A DNA stretch of 64,000 nt, taken from assembly GCF_020379485.1 (NCBI RefSeq), contig NC_063439.1, forward strand, positions 14,143,683-14,207,682. Direction: 5' to 3'. Positions 20,960 through 31,792 of the stretch are shown here, one piece after another; the stretch's first letter is position 1; every line of letters starts with the position of its first letter. A program made the translations under genes and the position numbers. The notes beneath the pieces were generated by a model. The model made no database searches. It had not been told where the DNA came from and saw nothing but the letters and a program-made list of their open reading frames with translations. This stretch comes from Brassica napus (Eukaryota; Streptophyta; Magnoliopsida; Brassicales; Brassicaceae).

Positions 20960-23900
20960 GCACACAGCTCGGTCGCTACATAGCGACCGAGCATCCGTCT
21001 CGCTCGGTCGCTACGTAGCGACCAAGCAATCGTCCCACTCGGTCGCTACGTAGCGACCGAGCTCGTGCCAAAGCTCAGTCGCTACGTAGCGACCGAGCGA
21101 TCGTCCCGCTCGGTCGCTACGTAGCGACCGAGCTCGAGCCAAAGCTCGGTCGCTACGTAGCGACCGAGCGATCGTCCCGCTCGGTCGCTACGTAGCGACC
21201 GAGCGATCGTCCCGCTCGGTCGCTACGTAGCGACCGAGCGATCGTCCCGCTCGGTCGCTACGTAGCGACCGAGCGATCGTCCCGCTCGGTCGCTACGTGG
21301 CGACCGCGCTCGAGCCAAAGCTCGGTCGCTACGTAGCGACCGAGCGATCGTCCCGCTCGGTCGCTACATAGCGACCGAGCGATCGTCCCGCTCGATCGCT
21401 ACGTAGCGACCGAGCTCAGCCAAGCTCGGTCGCTACGTAGCGACCGAGCGATCGTCCCGCTCGGTCGCTACGTAGCGACCGAGCTTCGGTCGCTACGTAG
21501 CAACCGAGCGATCGTCCCGCTCGGTCGCTACGTAGCGACCGAGCTCAGCCAAGCTCGGTCGCTACGTAGCGACCGAGCGATCGTCCCGCTCGGTCGCTAC
21601 GTAGCGACCGAGCTCGAGCCAAAGCTCGGTCGCTACGTAGCGACCGAGCGATCGTCCCGCTAGGTCGCTAAGTGGCGACCGAGCTCGAGCCAAAGCTCGG
21701 TCGCTACGTAGCGACCGAGCGATCGTCCCGCTCGGTCGCTACGTAACGACCGAGCTCGAGCCAAAGCTCGGTCGCTGCGTAGCGACCGAGCGATCGTCCC
21801 GCTCGGTCGCTAGGTAGCGACCGAGCTCAGCCAAGCTCGGTCGCTACGTAGCGACCGAGCGATCGTCCCGCTCGGTCCCTACGTAGCGACCGAGCTCGAG
21901 CCAAAGCTCGGTCGCTACGTAGTGACCAAGCGATCGTCCCGCTCGGTCGCTACGTAGCGACCGAGCTCGAGCCAAAGCTCGGTCGCTACGTAGCGACCGA
22001 GCGATCGTCCCGCTCGGTCGCTACGTAGCGACCGAGCTCAGCCAAGCTCGGTCGTACGTAGCGACCGAGCGATCGTCCGCTCGGTCGCTACGTAGCGACC
22101 GAGCTCGAGCCAAAGCTGGTCGCTACGTAGCGACCGAGCGATCGTCCCGCTCGGTCGCTACGTAGCGACCGAGCTCAGCCAAGCTCGGTCGCTACGTAGC
22201 GACCGAGCGATCGTCCCGCTCGGTCGCTACGTAGCGACCGAGCTCGAGCCAAAGCTCGGTCGCTACGTAGCGACCGAGCGATCGTCCCGCTAGGTCGCTA
22301 AGTGGCGACCGAGCTCGAGCCAAAGCTCGGTCGCTACGTAGCGACCGAGCGATCGTCCCGCTCGGTCGCTACGTAACGACCGAGCTCGAGCCAAAGCTCG
22401 GTCGCTGCGTAGCGACCGAGCGATCGTCCCGCTCGGTCGCTACGTAGCGACCGAGCTCAGCCAAGCTCGGTCGCTACGTAGCGACCGAGCGATCGTCCCG
22501 CTCGGTCCCTACGTAGCGACCGAGCTCGAGCCAAAGCTCGGTCGCTACGTAGTGACCAAGCGATCGTCCCGCTCGGTCGCTACGTAGCGACCGAGCTCGA
22601 GCCAAAGCTCGGTCGCTACGTAGCGAACGAGCGATCGTCCCGCTCGGTCGCTACGTAGCGACCGAGCTCGAGCCAAAGCTCGGTCGCTACGTAGCGACCG
22701 AGCGATCGTCCCGCTCGGTCGCTACGTAGCGACGAGCGATCGTCCCGCTCGGTCGTTACGTGGCGACCGCGCTCGAGCCAAAGCTCGGTCGCTACGTAGC
22801 GACCGAGCGATCGTCCCGCTCGGTCGCTACATAGCGACCGAGCGATCGTCCCGCTCGATCGCTACGTAGCGACCGAGCTCAGCCAAGCTCGGTCGCTACG
22901 TAGCGACCGAGCGATCGTCCCGCTCGGTCGCTACGTAGCGACCGAGCTTCGGTCGCTACGTAGCAACCGAGCGATCGTCCCGCTCGGTCGCTACGTAGCG
23001 ACCGAGCTCGAGCCAAAGCTCGGTCGCTACGTAGCGACCGAGCGATCGTCCCGCTAGGTCGCTAAGTGGCGACCGAGCTCGAGCCAAAGCTCGGTCGCTA
23101 CGTAGCGACCGAGCGATCGTCCCGCTCGGTCGCTACGTAACGACCGAGCTCGAGCCAAAGCTCGGTCGCTGCGTAGCGACCGAGCGATCGTCCCGCTCGG
23201 TCGCTAGGTAGCGACCGAGCTCAGCCAAGCTCGGTCGCTACGTAGCGACCGAGCGATCGTCCCGCTCGGTCCCTACGTAGCGACCGAGCTCGAGCCAAAG
23301 CTCGGTCGCTACGTAGTGACCAAGCGATCGTCCCGCTCGGTCGCTACGTAGCGACCGAGCTCGAGCCAAAGCTCGGTCGCTACGTAGCGACCGAGCGATC
23401 GTCCCGCTCGGTCGCTACGTAGCGACCGAGCTCAGCCAAGCTCGGTCGCTACGTAGCGACCGAGCGATCGTCCCGCTCGGTCGCTACGTAGCGACCGAGC
23501 TCGAGCCAAAGCTTGGTCGCTACGTAGCGACCGAGCGATCGTCCCGCTCGGTCGCTACGTAGCGACCGAGCTCAGCCAAGCTCGGTCGCTACGTAGCGAC
23601 CGAGCGATCGTCCCGCTCGGTCGCTACGTAGCGACCGAGCTCGAGCCAAAGCTCGGTCGCTACGTAGCGACCGAGCGATCGTCCCGCTAGGTCGCTAAGT
23701 GGCGACCGAGCTCGAGCCAAAGCTCGGTCGCTACGTAGCGACCGAGCGATCGTCCCGCTCGGTCGCTACGTAACGACCGAGCTCGAGCCAAAGCTCGGTC
23801 GCTGCGTAGCGACCGAGCGATCGTCCCGCTTGGTCGCTACGTAGCGACCGAGCTCAGCCAAGCTCGGTCGCTACGTAGCGACCGAGCGATCGTCCCGCTC

Positions 23901-24437
23901 GGTCCCTACGTAGCGACCGAGCTCGAGCCAAAGCTCGGTCGCTACGTAGTGACCAGCGATCGTCCCGCTCGGTCGCTACGTAGCGACCGAGCTCGAGCCA
24001 AAGCTCGGTCGCTACGTAGCGACCGAGCGATCGTCCCGCTCGGTCGCTACGTAGCGACCGAGCTCAGCCAAGCTCGGTCGCTACGTAGCGACCGAGCGAT
24101 CGTCCCGCTCGGTCGCTACGTAGCGACCGAGCTCGAGCCAAAGCTTGGTCGCTACGTAGCGACCGAGCGATCGTCCCGCTCGGTCGCTACGTAGCGACCG
24201 AGCTCGAGCCAAAGCTCAGTCGCTACGTAGCGACCGAGCGATCGTCCCGCTTGGTCGCTACGTAGCGACCGAGCGATCGTCCTGCTCGGTCGCTACGTAG
24301 CGACCGAGCGATCGTCCCGCTCGGTCGCTACGTAGCGACCGAGCTCAGCCAAGCTCGGTCGCTACATAGCGACCGAGCGCTCGTCCCGCTCGGTCGCTAC
24401 GAAGCAACCGGGCTCGAGCCAAAGTTCGGTCGCTGTG
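20960..24437. repeat. Palindrome array of about 98 units with higher-order repeats
   Basis: Same unit and spacers as 11311-15570. A marker variant, taggtcgctaagtggcgacc, starts at 21661, 22291, 23055 and 23688, giving steps of 630, 764 and 633 bases. Neighbouring variants (ccctacgtag, tagtgacc, gctgcgtag) repeat in the same order. This is a higher-order repeat of about 18 palindromes, absent as such from the 5' array. Confidence 0.93.
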
Positions 24438-24865
24438 TAGCGATTGAACCTTTCCAAACGTCAATACGACACCAGTTCTTGCATTCTCGTCAAAACCTTC
24501 GAATGCTATCTCCCGAAGACTGTAGCAAGCTCAGTCCATGTTTCCCGCCATTCTAATTCATCGATCAAACTTCGCGGATTAGAAACCGCGGAAAACTCGT
24601 AGTAAACGCGTCGAGTCGGAAGACGGCCCAAAGGGACCTAAAACACGACTCGAGGCCCATCCTATGATTTTCCTAACCAAAAGCCCGTAAACCACAGCCT
24701 GGTTTACGCTTGGTCCACAAGGAAGGATAAATGTCAAGTTTCCGCGGATAAATACGGAAGTTTTGAAGATAATTGTGAAGATCGGGAAAAATGGAATATC
24801 TCCATTTTTATGCTATGACGACTTAAGGGCAGAAGAGTAAAAGCGTAAACCGACCTTGGAGCTAG

Positions 24866-24874
24866 TATATAAGG
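24866..24874 (+). promoter_or_regulatory. TATA box of the LARD 3' LTR
   Basis: TATATAAGG in the same context as 15992-16000. If used, it would drive outward transcription into the family-C LTR. Confidence 0.6.
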
Positions 24875-26014
24875 AGTCCTAGGCGAGGAGCAAGGGAGAG
24901 AACTTTTTAGATTCGGAATTCTCTGCACTTAGAAACTTTAGGCTTATTTTCGACAAGTTCGGTTTCTATGACTGGCACTCAATTACTAGACGAACTCGCC
25001 CAGGCAGTTCGATCTCTTGTCCAGCTCTATCAATTGAACTACGTTCGGCTTGATCCTCGAAAGGGGTACGTAGGCAGCCTTTAACAAGGTTCAGTCCAAA
25101 ATCAATCTAAGCCTTTTAGATATCTTTTTCGTCCTTTGTTATCGAGCTGCGACTCAACTAGGATTAGGGTTTTATGTTGCTAGAACTAGGTAACTCGCTG
25201 ACGGCCCCCTGCGGCCAAAGCCTTTGTATTCTCTTGTAATGATCGCAACGCTCTTACGCGGACTCGAAATAAGATCTACTGTTTTCTCTAAACTCGTTTG
25301 TTATCTTTTCATGATTTCCGCATATATTCGATCACTTGTCGTTGGCTCTCGCAGAGATCCGGGACCTCTGGGAAATTAGGGTTTTCCTAGTTTCCTTATT
25401 TAAACGGAAATCGACAGTGCGAATTTCGGTTCCCACAAGTTACTACACCAGTTTTGGATCGACGCCTAGAGAAGTTTCTGTTTGAGTTGAGAGTTGTTCA
25501 AGGGAGGCCATTCAGGGTTAGGCACGCCATTAAGATCAGTTGGGATAGGAGGCTACTTGAGGAGTTCAAGAAATGGTTTTGGTCGAGGATTCGGGCAAGG
25601 GTCAAAGCCACAACGAACCAAACACGGTGAGTCACGGAAATTGATTGCTGACTTGTTTTCATGCAGGTTCCCGTTACTTGGAGGTTGGATCATGGCAGGA
25701 GGCTGGGTCTAACTTAGTAACGGTTTGATTAGTTAATAGTCGAGGTTTGGTTGAGTTGATAGCATGCTTAGTTATTGTTTGGGAATCGTAGTAACATGCT
25801 GATTGTTAGGTTGCTTGGTTAGTTAGCGAATGCGAACCCTTAGATAATATTGCTAGGTTGTGGATAGATAGGTATTCTGGAATCTATCCTTGGTTGATTT
25901 CTAGGCTGTTAGATAGCATGCATAGATGATTATTGCTATTGCGTTATTATCGGTTTGCATGCATGGATTGTGATGTTGTTGTTTCAGTTGATTATATGTT
26001 AGTACTAGGCAACT

Positions 26015-26150
26015 TAGGTCATATAGACCGAATTTCTAGTACGTGTATGGTTGAGTTAGTAAGGGATCTAGGCCATATAGGCTGAGTTCCTAGTTTGTGT
26101 AGTACTTAGCATCCTAGGCCATATAGGGCGGATTGCTGGTACTAGTGTTT
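26015..26150. repeat. Three short dyads in the family-C LTR
   Basis: 'taggtcatatagaccg', 'aggccatataggctg' and 'aggccatatagggcg' occur about 60 bases apart. The first has GGTC-ATATA-GACC arms. They resemble the arm/centre design at 1676-2290, but with only three copies the case is weak. Confidence 0.5.
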
Positions 26151-26211
26151 AGTATCAAGCTTTGCCGATAACTTGCCTGATCAGCAATGCTAGACTTGTG
26201 TTTTGGGTGTT

Positions 26212-26465
26212 ACGCGGCAAGGAAGGTTACGTAAGCATGTCCCTACGCGGCTTGGCAGAGAGGTTGCATAAAGCATGCTCTGTACGGGGAGGTTGCTAGA
26301 AAGCATGCTCCGTCATGTGGTATCTTTGGTGGGTGCTTCATGTTAGTTTGCGGCAAGGAAGGTTGCTAGAGTATGTCCCTACGCGGCTGGGCAGAGAGGT
26401 TGCACAAAGTATGCTCTGTACGGAGAGGTTGCTAGAAAGCATGCTCCGTCATGTGATACCTTATC
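26212..26465. repeat. 137-bp tandem duplication in the family-C LTR
   Basis: 'gcggcaaggaaggtt' occurs near 26213 and 26350. 'agcatgctccgtcatgtg' follows each time, with the 'cctacgcggct' and 'agaggttgca' blocks between, so two tandem copies. No open frame is shared. Confidence 0.75.
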
Positions 26466-27016
26466 AGGGTTACATGTCAGTTCTGTTGGATGTTATAACC
26501 AGTGTGCCTTTGTGGCTGCGAGTTAGGTGTTCCATGGTTGTGTATGTGATTAGAGAGCTCGAGTGAGGATGTGTAGTTAAGGTGTAGAGCGTCATAGCAT
26601 ATATTATATTATTATGCTAATGGTGGATTATATTCTGCTGCTTATCTTATTTATGTTCTTGTTGAGTCACTCGGGTTTCCATGGGGGAAGTCTCGAGTGA
26701 TAATTATTATTGTTGTGTTATTGTTAGGTGAACTCCTCGTCTTAGATTGTTTGGGGTTGGGATGGCGAGGAGTTGTATTTGTTAGTTGGGGCCCTGGCTA
26801 ACTGAGTGACATTAGGTTACTCATTAAACTCACCTATCGTTGCAGGAAACCTTAGTGGGAGACCGGGTAGCATGGAAGCTGGACGTTAGGAGCACCGGAA
26901 GTACTTTTGCCTTTCCTTTTGTAAAACGGTACTAGTTAAAGTCTTTTGACTGGATATTGGCACTTGGCCTGGATCCATCTGTAATATTTTACTTGTAACG
27001 AATCTTTATTATATTT

Positions 27017-27022
27017 AATAAA
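27017..27022 (+). promoter_or_regulatory. Poly(A) signal of the solo family-C LTR
   Basis: AATAAA in an AT-rich run about 420 bases before the LTR end, at the place matching 973-978. Confidence 0.4.
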
Positions 27023-27439
27023 AGTGATGTTTTATATTCATTACAATGGTTCTCTGATAAATAGACTTGTCCGGTCTAAACTCAACGTTAGGTTTAGGTA
27101 CGGGTTGAAAAGCCTTTGGCCGCGATCTAACGGAACCGTTAACTCATAGAACGGGTTGCAAAGCCTTAAGCCATGATTTAGCGGGACGTGTTAGTGGATG
27201 AACTGGTCGAAGTTTGGGACTAAGTTCTGTGACTTTGACTGGATTGTCCCTAGCCCGTCATGTAGCGCTTCCGGACTATGGTGTTGGGTTGGACGGTCAG
27301 TCATGTTCTTGTTTGATTGGTTGCTGGCCGGTTGGCCTTTCATCTCCAACCCTTGGTGTGGGTCGTCTGTCGGTCATGTTCTTGTTTGATTGTTGGCCGA
27401 TGGGTCGACCTATGCCTAGGACGGTTCAGGGGTGTTACA

Positions 27440-27595
27440 GAAGGTCTTCCTCCTAATAGTGATAGACTACTTTTCGAAATGGATCGAGGCAGAAGCACTC
27501 AGCAGAATAACCGATCTCCAGATCAGAAAGTTCATATGGACAAACATAATCACACGGTTCGGGGTTCCAGAAGAAATCGTCACCGACAACGGCCC
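27440..27595 (+). pseudogene. Tat1 integrase core, part 1
   Basis: The frame continues from 10097 across the solo [22 protein letters not shown] and [12 protein letters not shown] are classic gypsy integrase core blocks, with the second catalytic Asp in TDNG. The integrase would insert the cDNA into the genome. It is interrupted after TDNGP by the minus-strand palindrome-family LTR, at the duplication GGCCC. The first catalytic Asp is not present. Confidence 0.88.
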
Positions 27596-28930
27596 TGTGG
27601 AAACCGAAATTCGCACTGTCGATTTCCATTTAAATTGAGAAACTAGGAAAAACCTAATTTCCCAGAGGTCCCGGATCTCTGCGAGAGCCAACGACAAGTG
27701 ACCAAATATATGCGGAAATCATGAAAAGATAACAAACGAGTTTAGAGAAAACAGTAGATCTTATTTCGAGTCCGCGTAAGAGCGTTGCGATCATTACAAG
27801 AGATCATGAAAGCTTTGGCCGCAAAGGCTGTCAGCGAGTTATTTAGTTCTAGCGGCCTAATAGCTCAAACCTAGTTGAGTCGCAGCTCGATAACAAAAGA
27901 CAAAATAGATACAGAAAAGGTTTTTGATTGATTTCGGACTGAACCTTGTTAAAGGCTGTATACGTACCCCTTTCAAAGATCAAGCCGAACGTAGTTCAAT
28001 TGATAGAGCTGGACAAGAGATCGAACTGCCTGGGCGAGTTCGTCTAGTAATTGAGTGCCAGTCATAGAAACCGAACTTGTCGAGAATAAAGCCTAAAGTT
28101 TCTAAGTGCAGAGAATTCCGAGTCTAAAAAGTTGCCCCCCCATGCCTCTCGCCTAGGACTCCTTATATACTTGCTCCAAGGTCGGTTTACGCTTTTACTC
28201 TTCTGCCCTTAAGCCATCATAGCATAAAATGGAGATATTCCATTTTTTCCGATCTTCGTAATTATCTTTAAAATTCCGTATTTATCCGCGGAAACTTGAC
28301 ATTTATCTTCCCTTGCGAACCAAGCATAAACCGTCCTACGGTTTACGGGCTTTTGGTTAAGAAATCGTAAGATGGGCCTCGAGTCGTGTCTTAGGTCCCT
28401 TTGGGCCGTATTCCGACTGGAAACGTTTATTGCGACTTCTTTCGATAAAAAACGGACTTTCCGCAGTTTTTACCGCAAAGTTTGATCGATTATTTAGAAT
28501 GGCAGAAAACATGAACTGAGTTTGCTACAGTCTTCGGGAGATAGAATTGAAGGATAGACGAGAACGCATGGACTGGTATCGTATCGACGTTTCGGAAGAG
28601 CTCGGTCGCTACGTAGCGACCGAGCTTGGCCAAAGCTCGGTTGCTACGTTGCGACCGAGCTGTGTGCATGCTTGGTTGCCGCATATCGATCGAGCTTGGC
28701 TTGTCTGCGGTCCGATTGCCATACTCGAGCTTGTCTGCGGCCGATTTGGATACATGTCCGTTGCCTTCGGACAATCGTATTTTGTGGTTTGATTGAGATT
28801 TGAACAAGATTTTACCGCAAGGCTCTTCGTAAAGATATCTTTACGAGGATTACTTTTCGTAAAAATGTTCATGCTGATTTTTACGGACTTTCAGACATTG
28901 ATTTCGTGGTGACCGATTTTGACCCCAACA
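27596..28930 (-). mobile_element. Solo LTR of the palindrome family, short form
   Basis: It begins TGTGGAAACCG and ends TTGACCCCAACA, 1,335 bp, flanked by GGCCC at 27591-27595 and 28931-28935. No internal region is left, so it is a solo LTR. It has a TATA complement at 28161-28169 and only two recognisable palindromes near 28600-28660 plus a decayed third. It shows what this LTR looks like without array growth. Confidence 0.93.
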
Positions 28931-29491
28931 GGCCCCCAGTTTACGAGCCACAATTTCAAGGAGTTCTGCAATGACTGGGGCATCAGACTTTCCTTTGCTA
29001 TGCCGCGACACCCCCAGTCCAACAGGTAAGCGGAGTCCACATGCTGAAGAAGCGCTTGGAGGGTTCCAAGGGAAACTGGGCAGAGGAGCAGCACGGAGTC
29101 CTCTGAGCCTATCAGACCACCCCCAAGACAGCAACCCAAGAAACCCCCTACGCGCTGGTATACGGAGCAGAGGCTATAATCCCCACCGAAATGCACGTAA
29201 AGACCACAGTCTCGGGGACTACATCTCAGGAAAAAAAACCACGAGCTAATGTCGCTAAGTCTCGACCTACTCGGCGAAAAGAGAGAAACTGCCCGACTGA
29301 GAAAATGGTCCTACCAACAAGAAGTAGCCAAGACCTACAACAAGAGGGTCATAACCAGAACTTTTCAGCAAGGCGATTGGGTCCTGCGACAAACAGAGAA
29401 AACAACTGGGAAACTCACCCCGGGATGGGAAGGACCCTACAAGATAATAGAGTTACGGGGAGCAGGGGCATACAGGCTTCAAGACGCCTAA
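28931..29491 (+). pseudogene. Tat1 integrase, part 2 and end of pol
   Basis: After the LTR the frame resumes with PQFTSHNFKEFCNDWGI, completing the TDNGPQF block, and then ATPRHPQSN. A base change or shift follows, and the C-terminal part reads in other frames: KRVITRTFQQGDWVLRQ and GKLTPGWEGPYKIIELRGAGAYRLQD to the stop near 29491. That is the usual gypsy integrase C-terminal GPY/F domain. The DDE glutamate region is blurred by frameshifts. Confidence 0.85.
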
Positions 29492-30069
29492 GGTAAAATA
29501 CAACTCAATTGCTGGAATGCCCTACACCTTAAAGCTAATCATTTCTAACAAAGATCACTAGATCATATTCTCTATATCCATTGTTTAAGCATTATGTTTT
29601 CCTACTCCTATGTATGCTGAAACATCTCCAGACTAAAAGCTTATATAATAAAATAGTTCCGACGATAAAAGAGTAGTAGGAATGTCATAATACTTAAAGG
29701 GGCAAACGAGCTGGATCAGGTCCAAGAGACCTTCGATCCTGGCCAACCCTTAATAACAAGTGGTACGACCACGAAAAATCAAAACGGGTATGAGACATAA
29801 GGTAGGAATGGCTCTCCGCAAACCTGAGTATGCCGTCAATACTACCTAAAACCCTGTATAGCCTCAGGCATACCGGGGTCCCAAACAAAAATACCAAAAA
29901 TGTGAAAGTACATGTATTAAAACGCTACGTGCTAGAATAATACAGGGGACACTACTTCTCCACGCGTGAAAAGTAGCAAAGTCTGGCACTTGGGTTTTCA
30001 CCCACACCAGCACCCTCTAAGTCTGATAGTGGCTTTCTATAGAAAGCAGCATGCAGCACGGGAACTCGA
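29492..30069 (+). other. Tat1 post-integrase spacer
   Basis: AT-rich sequence without a convincing ORF. 29990-30060 resembles the reverse complement of 2463-2600 in TatC ('gagggtgctggtgtg' and neighbours). It is cut at 30069, where the TatB LTR begins. Confidence 0.65.
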
Positions 30070-31103
30070 TTTGAGAACCAAAATTTGCGCTGTTGATTTC
30101 CATTTTAAATAAGGAAAGTAGGAGAACCTAGTTTCCCAGAGGTCCCGGATATCTTCTAATACCACACGCTAAGCAATCAGAACACGAGATAGCAACGACA
30201 AAATATAAAAATCGTAAAAGAGAGCAAAGAGAAGTCTTATTCCGAATTTGTGTATGAGCGTTTACAACAAGGTATAAGCCTTGGCTTGAGAGCTGTCGGC
30301 GAGATTCCAAGTCCTAGCTACCCTAAGACGGCTAAACCTAATTGATTCGCAGCTCTAAATAACAAAAACGGAAAGTTGCCTAATTGCTCTAAGTGCTAAG
30401 TTTGCTGTGAAAAAGTTCTCTCTCCATGTCTCTCGCTTAGGACTCCTTATGTACTCGCTCCTAGGTCGGTTTACGCTTTCCCCTTCTGCCCTTAAGCTGT
30501 CATAGCCTAAAAATGGAGATATTCCATATTTCCCGATCTTCGTAATTATCTTCAAAATTTCGTATTTATCCGTGGAAACTTGACATTTATCTTTCCTTGC
30601 GAACCAAGTGTAAACCGTCCTACGGTTTACGAGCTGCTGGTAAAGAAATCGTAAAGTCGGCTTTAAGTCATGTCTTAGGTCCCTTTGGACCGTCTTTTGA
30701 CTTGAAGCGTTAATTACGACTTCTTTCGATAAAAACGAACTTTCCGCGGTTTTTATCGTCAAGTTTGATTGATGACTTCAAATGACGGATAACATGAAAT
30801 TGGTTCGCTGCGGTCTTCGGGAGATAGCATCAAAGGGTAGACGAGAATGCATGGATCCGTGTCGTATCGATGTTTCAGAAGAGCTCGGTCGCTGCGTAGC
30901 GACTGAGCGGGACGTGCACTCAGTCGCTCTGTAGCGACCGTGCGACCTTATTTGGGCTTTTCTCCGATGTCTCGTGTTTCTTCCGCAAACCTCTTCGTAA
31001 GAACAAATCTTTTCCGAAAAAGTATTTGTCATAGAAAAATTCTTACTTTCTTCTTTTGACGTTTTGAATGTTAACTTCGTCGCAACCATTTTTGACACCA
31101 ACA
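30070..31103 (-). repeat. 3' LTR of TatB (1,034 bp)
   Basis: It aligns with the solo LTR at 27596-28930. The terminus is mutated (TTTGAGAACC instead of TGTGGGAACC) and the right end is CACCAACA. The TATA box has decayed (CCTTATGTA near 30444). Two palindromes are left near 30885-30945. It looks older than the LARD LTRs. Confidence 0.85.
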
Positions 31104-31120
31104 GTTAGCCCCCCAGCTCG
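31104..31120 (-). other. Polypurine tract of TatB (first copy)
   Basis: 'gttagccccccagctcg' is the complement of the family PPT and lies directly beside the LTR end. Confidence 0.75.
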
Positions 31121-31657
31121 TTAGAATCCTGGATCGAGAGACGAGATTCTAGCGCGCGGTTTGGGCGATTTAGGCGACCGAGCTTGGCTTGAGCCCGGTC
31201 GCTATGTAGCGACCGGGCGGGATGCACGCTCGGTCGCTACGTAGTGACCGGGCGGGATGCATGCTCGGTCGCTACGTAGCAACCGAGCTTGGCTTAAGCT
31301 TGATTGCTACGTAGCGACCGATCGGGATGCACGCTCGGTCGCTACAAAGTGACCGAGCTTGGCTCGAGCTCGGTTGCTAAGTAGCAACCGAGCGGGCGCG
31401 TGCTCGGTTGCTATGTAGCGACCGAGCATGGCTCGAGCTCGGTCTCTACGTAGAAACCGAGCGGGATGTACGCTCGGTCGCTATGTAGCGACTGTGCGAC
31501 CTTATTTGGGCTTTTCTCCGATGTCTCGTGTTTCTTCCGCAAAGCTCTTCATAAGAACAAATCTTTTCCGAAAAAGTATTTATCGTAGAAATTTTTTTTC
31601 TTTCTTCTTTTGACGTTTTGAATGTTAACTCTGTCACAACCGTTTTTGACCCCAACA
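31104..31657 (-). repeat. 554-bp tandem duplication of PPT plus LTR end
   Basis: The LTR end followed by the PPT occurs at 31103/31104 and again at 31657/31658, with the same 'gagacgagattctagcg' and 'cgatttaggcg' blocks after each. Between them is a small palindrome cluster (31170-31490, about eight decayed copies) and another copy of the LTR terminal 160 bases. The join 'ttaggcg/accgag' falls at a palindrome both times, so recombination between palindromes is the likely cause. Confidence 0.8.
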
Positions 31658-31792
31658 GTTAGCCCCCCAGCTCGTTAGAATCGTGGATTGAGAGACGAGA
31701 TTCTAGCGTGCGGTTTGGGCGATTTAGGCGACTGAGCTTGGCTTGAGCCCGGCCGGTACGTAGCGACCGAGCAGGATGCACGCTCGGTCGCT

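Larger units (their letters stand above)
11047..25437 (+). mobile_element. 14.4-kb non-autonomous LTR element (LARD) with giant palindrome-array LTRs
   Basis: It is flanked by AGTTA (11042-11046 and 25438-25442). Its parts are 5' LTR 11047-16563, PBS 16564-16583, a 4.1-kb internal region, PPT 20679-20695 and 3' LTR 20696-25437. No gag, protease, RT or integrase is recognisable in the internal region. The PBS, PPT and LTR ends equal those of the gag-pro element at 36233-44925, so it presumably relied on such relatives. The non-array LTR flanks differ at only about ten sites over roughly 1.25 kb, which suggests a young insertion. Confidence 0.93.
20696..25437 (+). repeat. 3' LTR of the LARD (4,742 bp)
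   Basis: Same ends as the 5' LTR (TGTTGGGGTC to CGGTTCCCACA) and 775 bp shorter, the difference being in the array. The unique flanks (20696-20959 and 24438-25437) match the 5' LTR with about ten differences, nearly all transitions, and one indel near 24705. Confidence 0.93.
10098..27439 (+). mobile_element. Solo LTR of family C, split by the LARD element
   Basis: Left end TGTGATAACCC at 10098, right end GGGGTGTTACA at 27439. The pentamer GAAGG occurs at 10093-10097 and again at 27440-27444, so both true ends are present. Removing the 14.4-kb insert leaves about 2.95 kb of LTR (10098-11046 plus 25443-27439) with no internal region. This is a solo LTR made by recombination between two LTRs. 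It lies inside the Tat1 integrase frame. The right part matches 1-1269. Confidence 0.92.
4139..30069 (+). mobile_element. Tat1: decayed Tat-lineage Ty3/gypsy element, host of several insertions
   Basis: In order it has 5' LTR, PBS, gag remnant, protease, RT, RNase H, integrase and a post-integrase spacer. This is the Ty3/gypsy order, with integrase after RNase H. It is interrupted by A2 (7120-10057), by the solo LTR of family C (10098-27439) and by a solo palindrome-family LTR (27596-28930). TatB starts at 30070. The 3' LTR and any antisense ORF are not in the window and may lie beyond TatB. Several in-frame stops and a gag deletion mean it is not functional. Confidence 0.85.

Noticed and set aside
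29694..29897. Possible antisense ORF of Tat1 after integrase
   Set aside because: Only 67 codons with no similarity to the aORFs at 38270 or 50639. Position alone is not enough.
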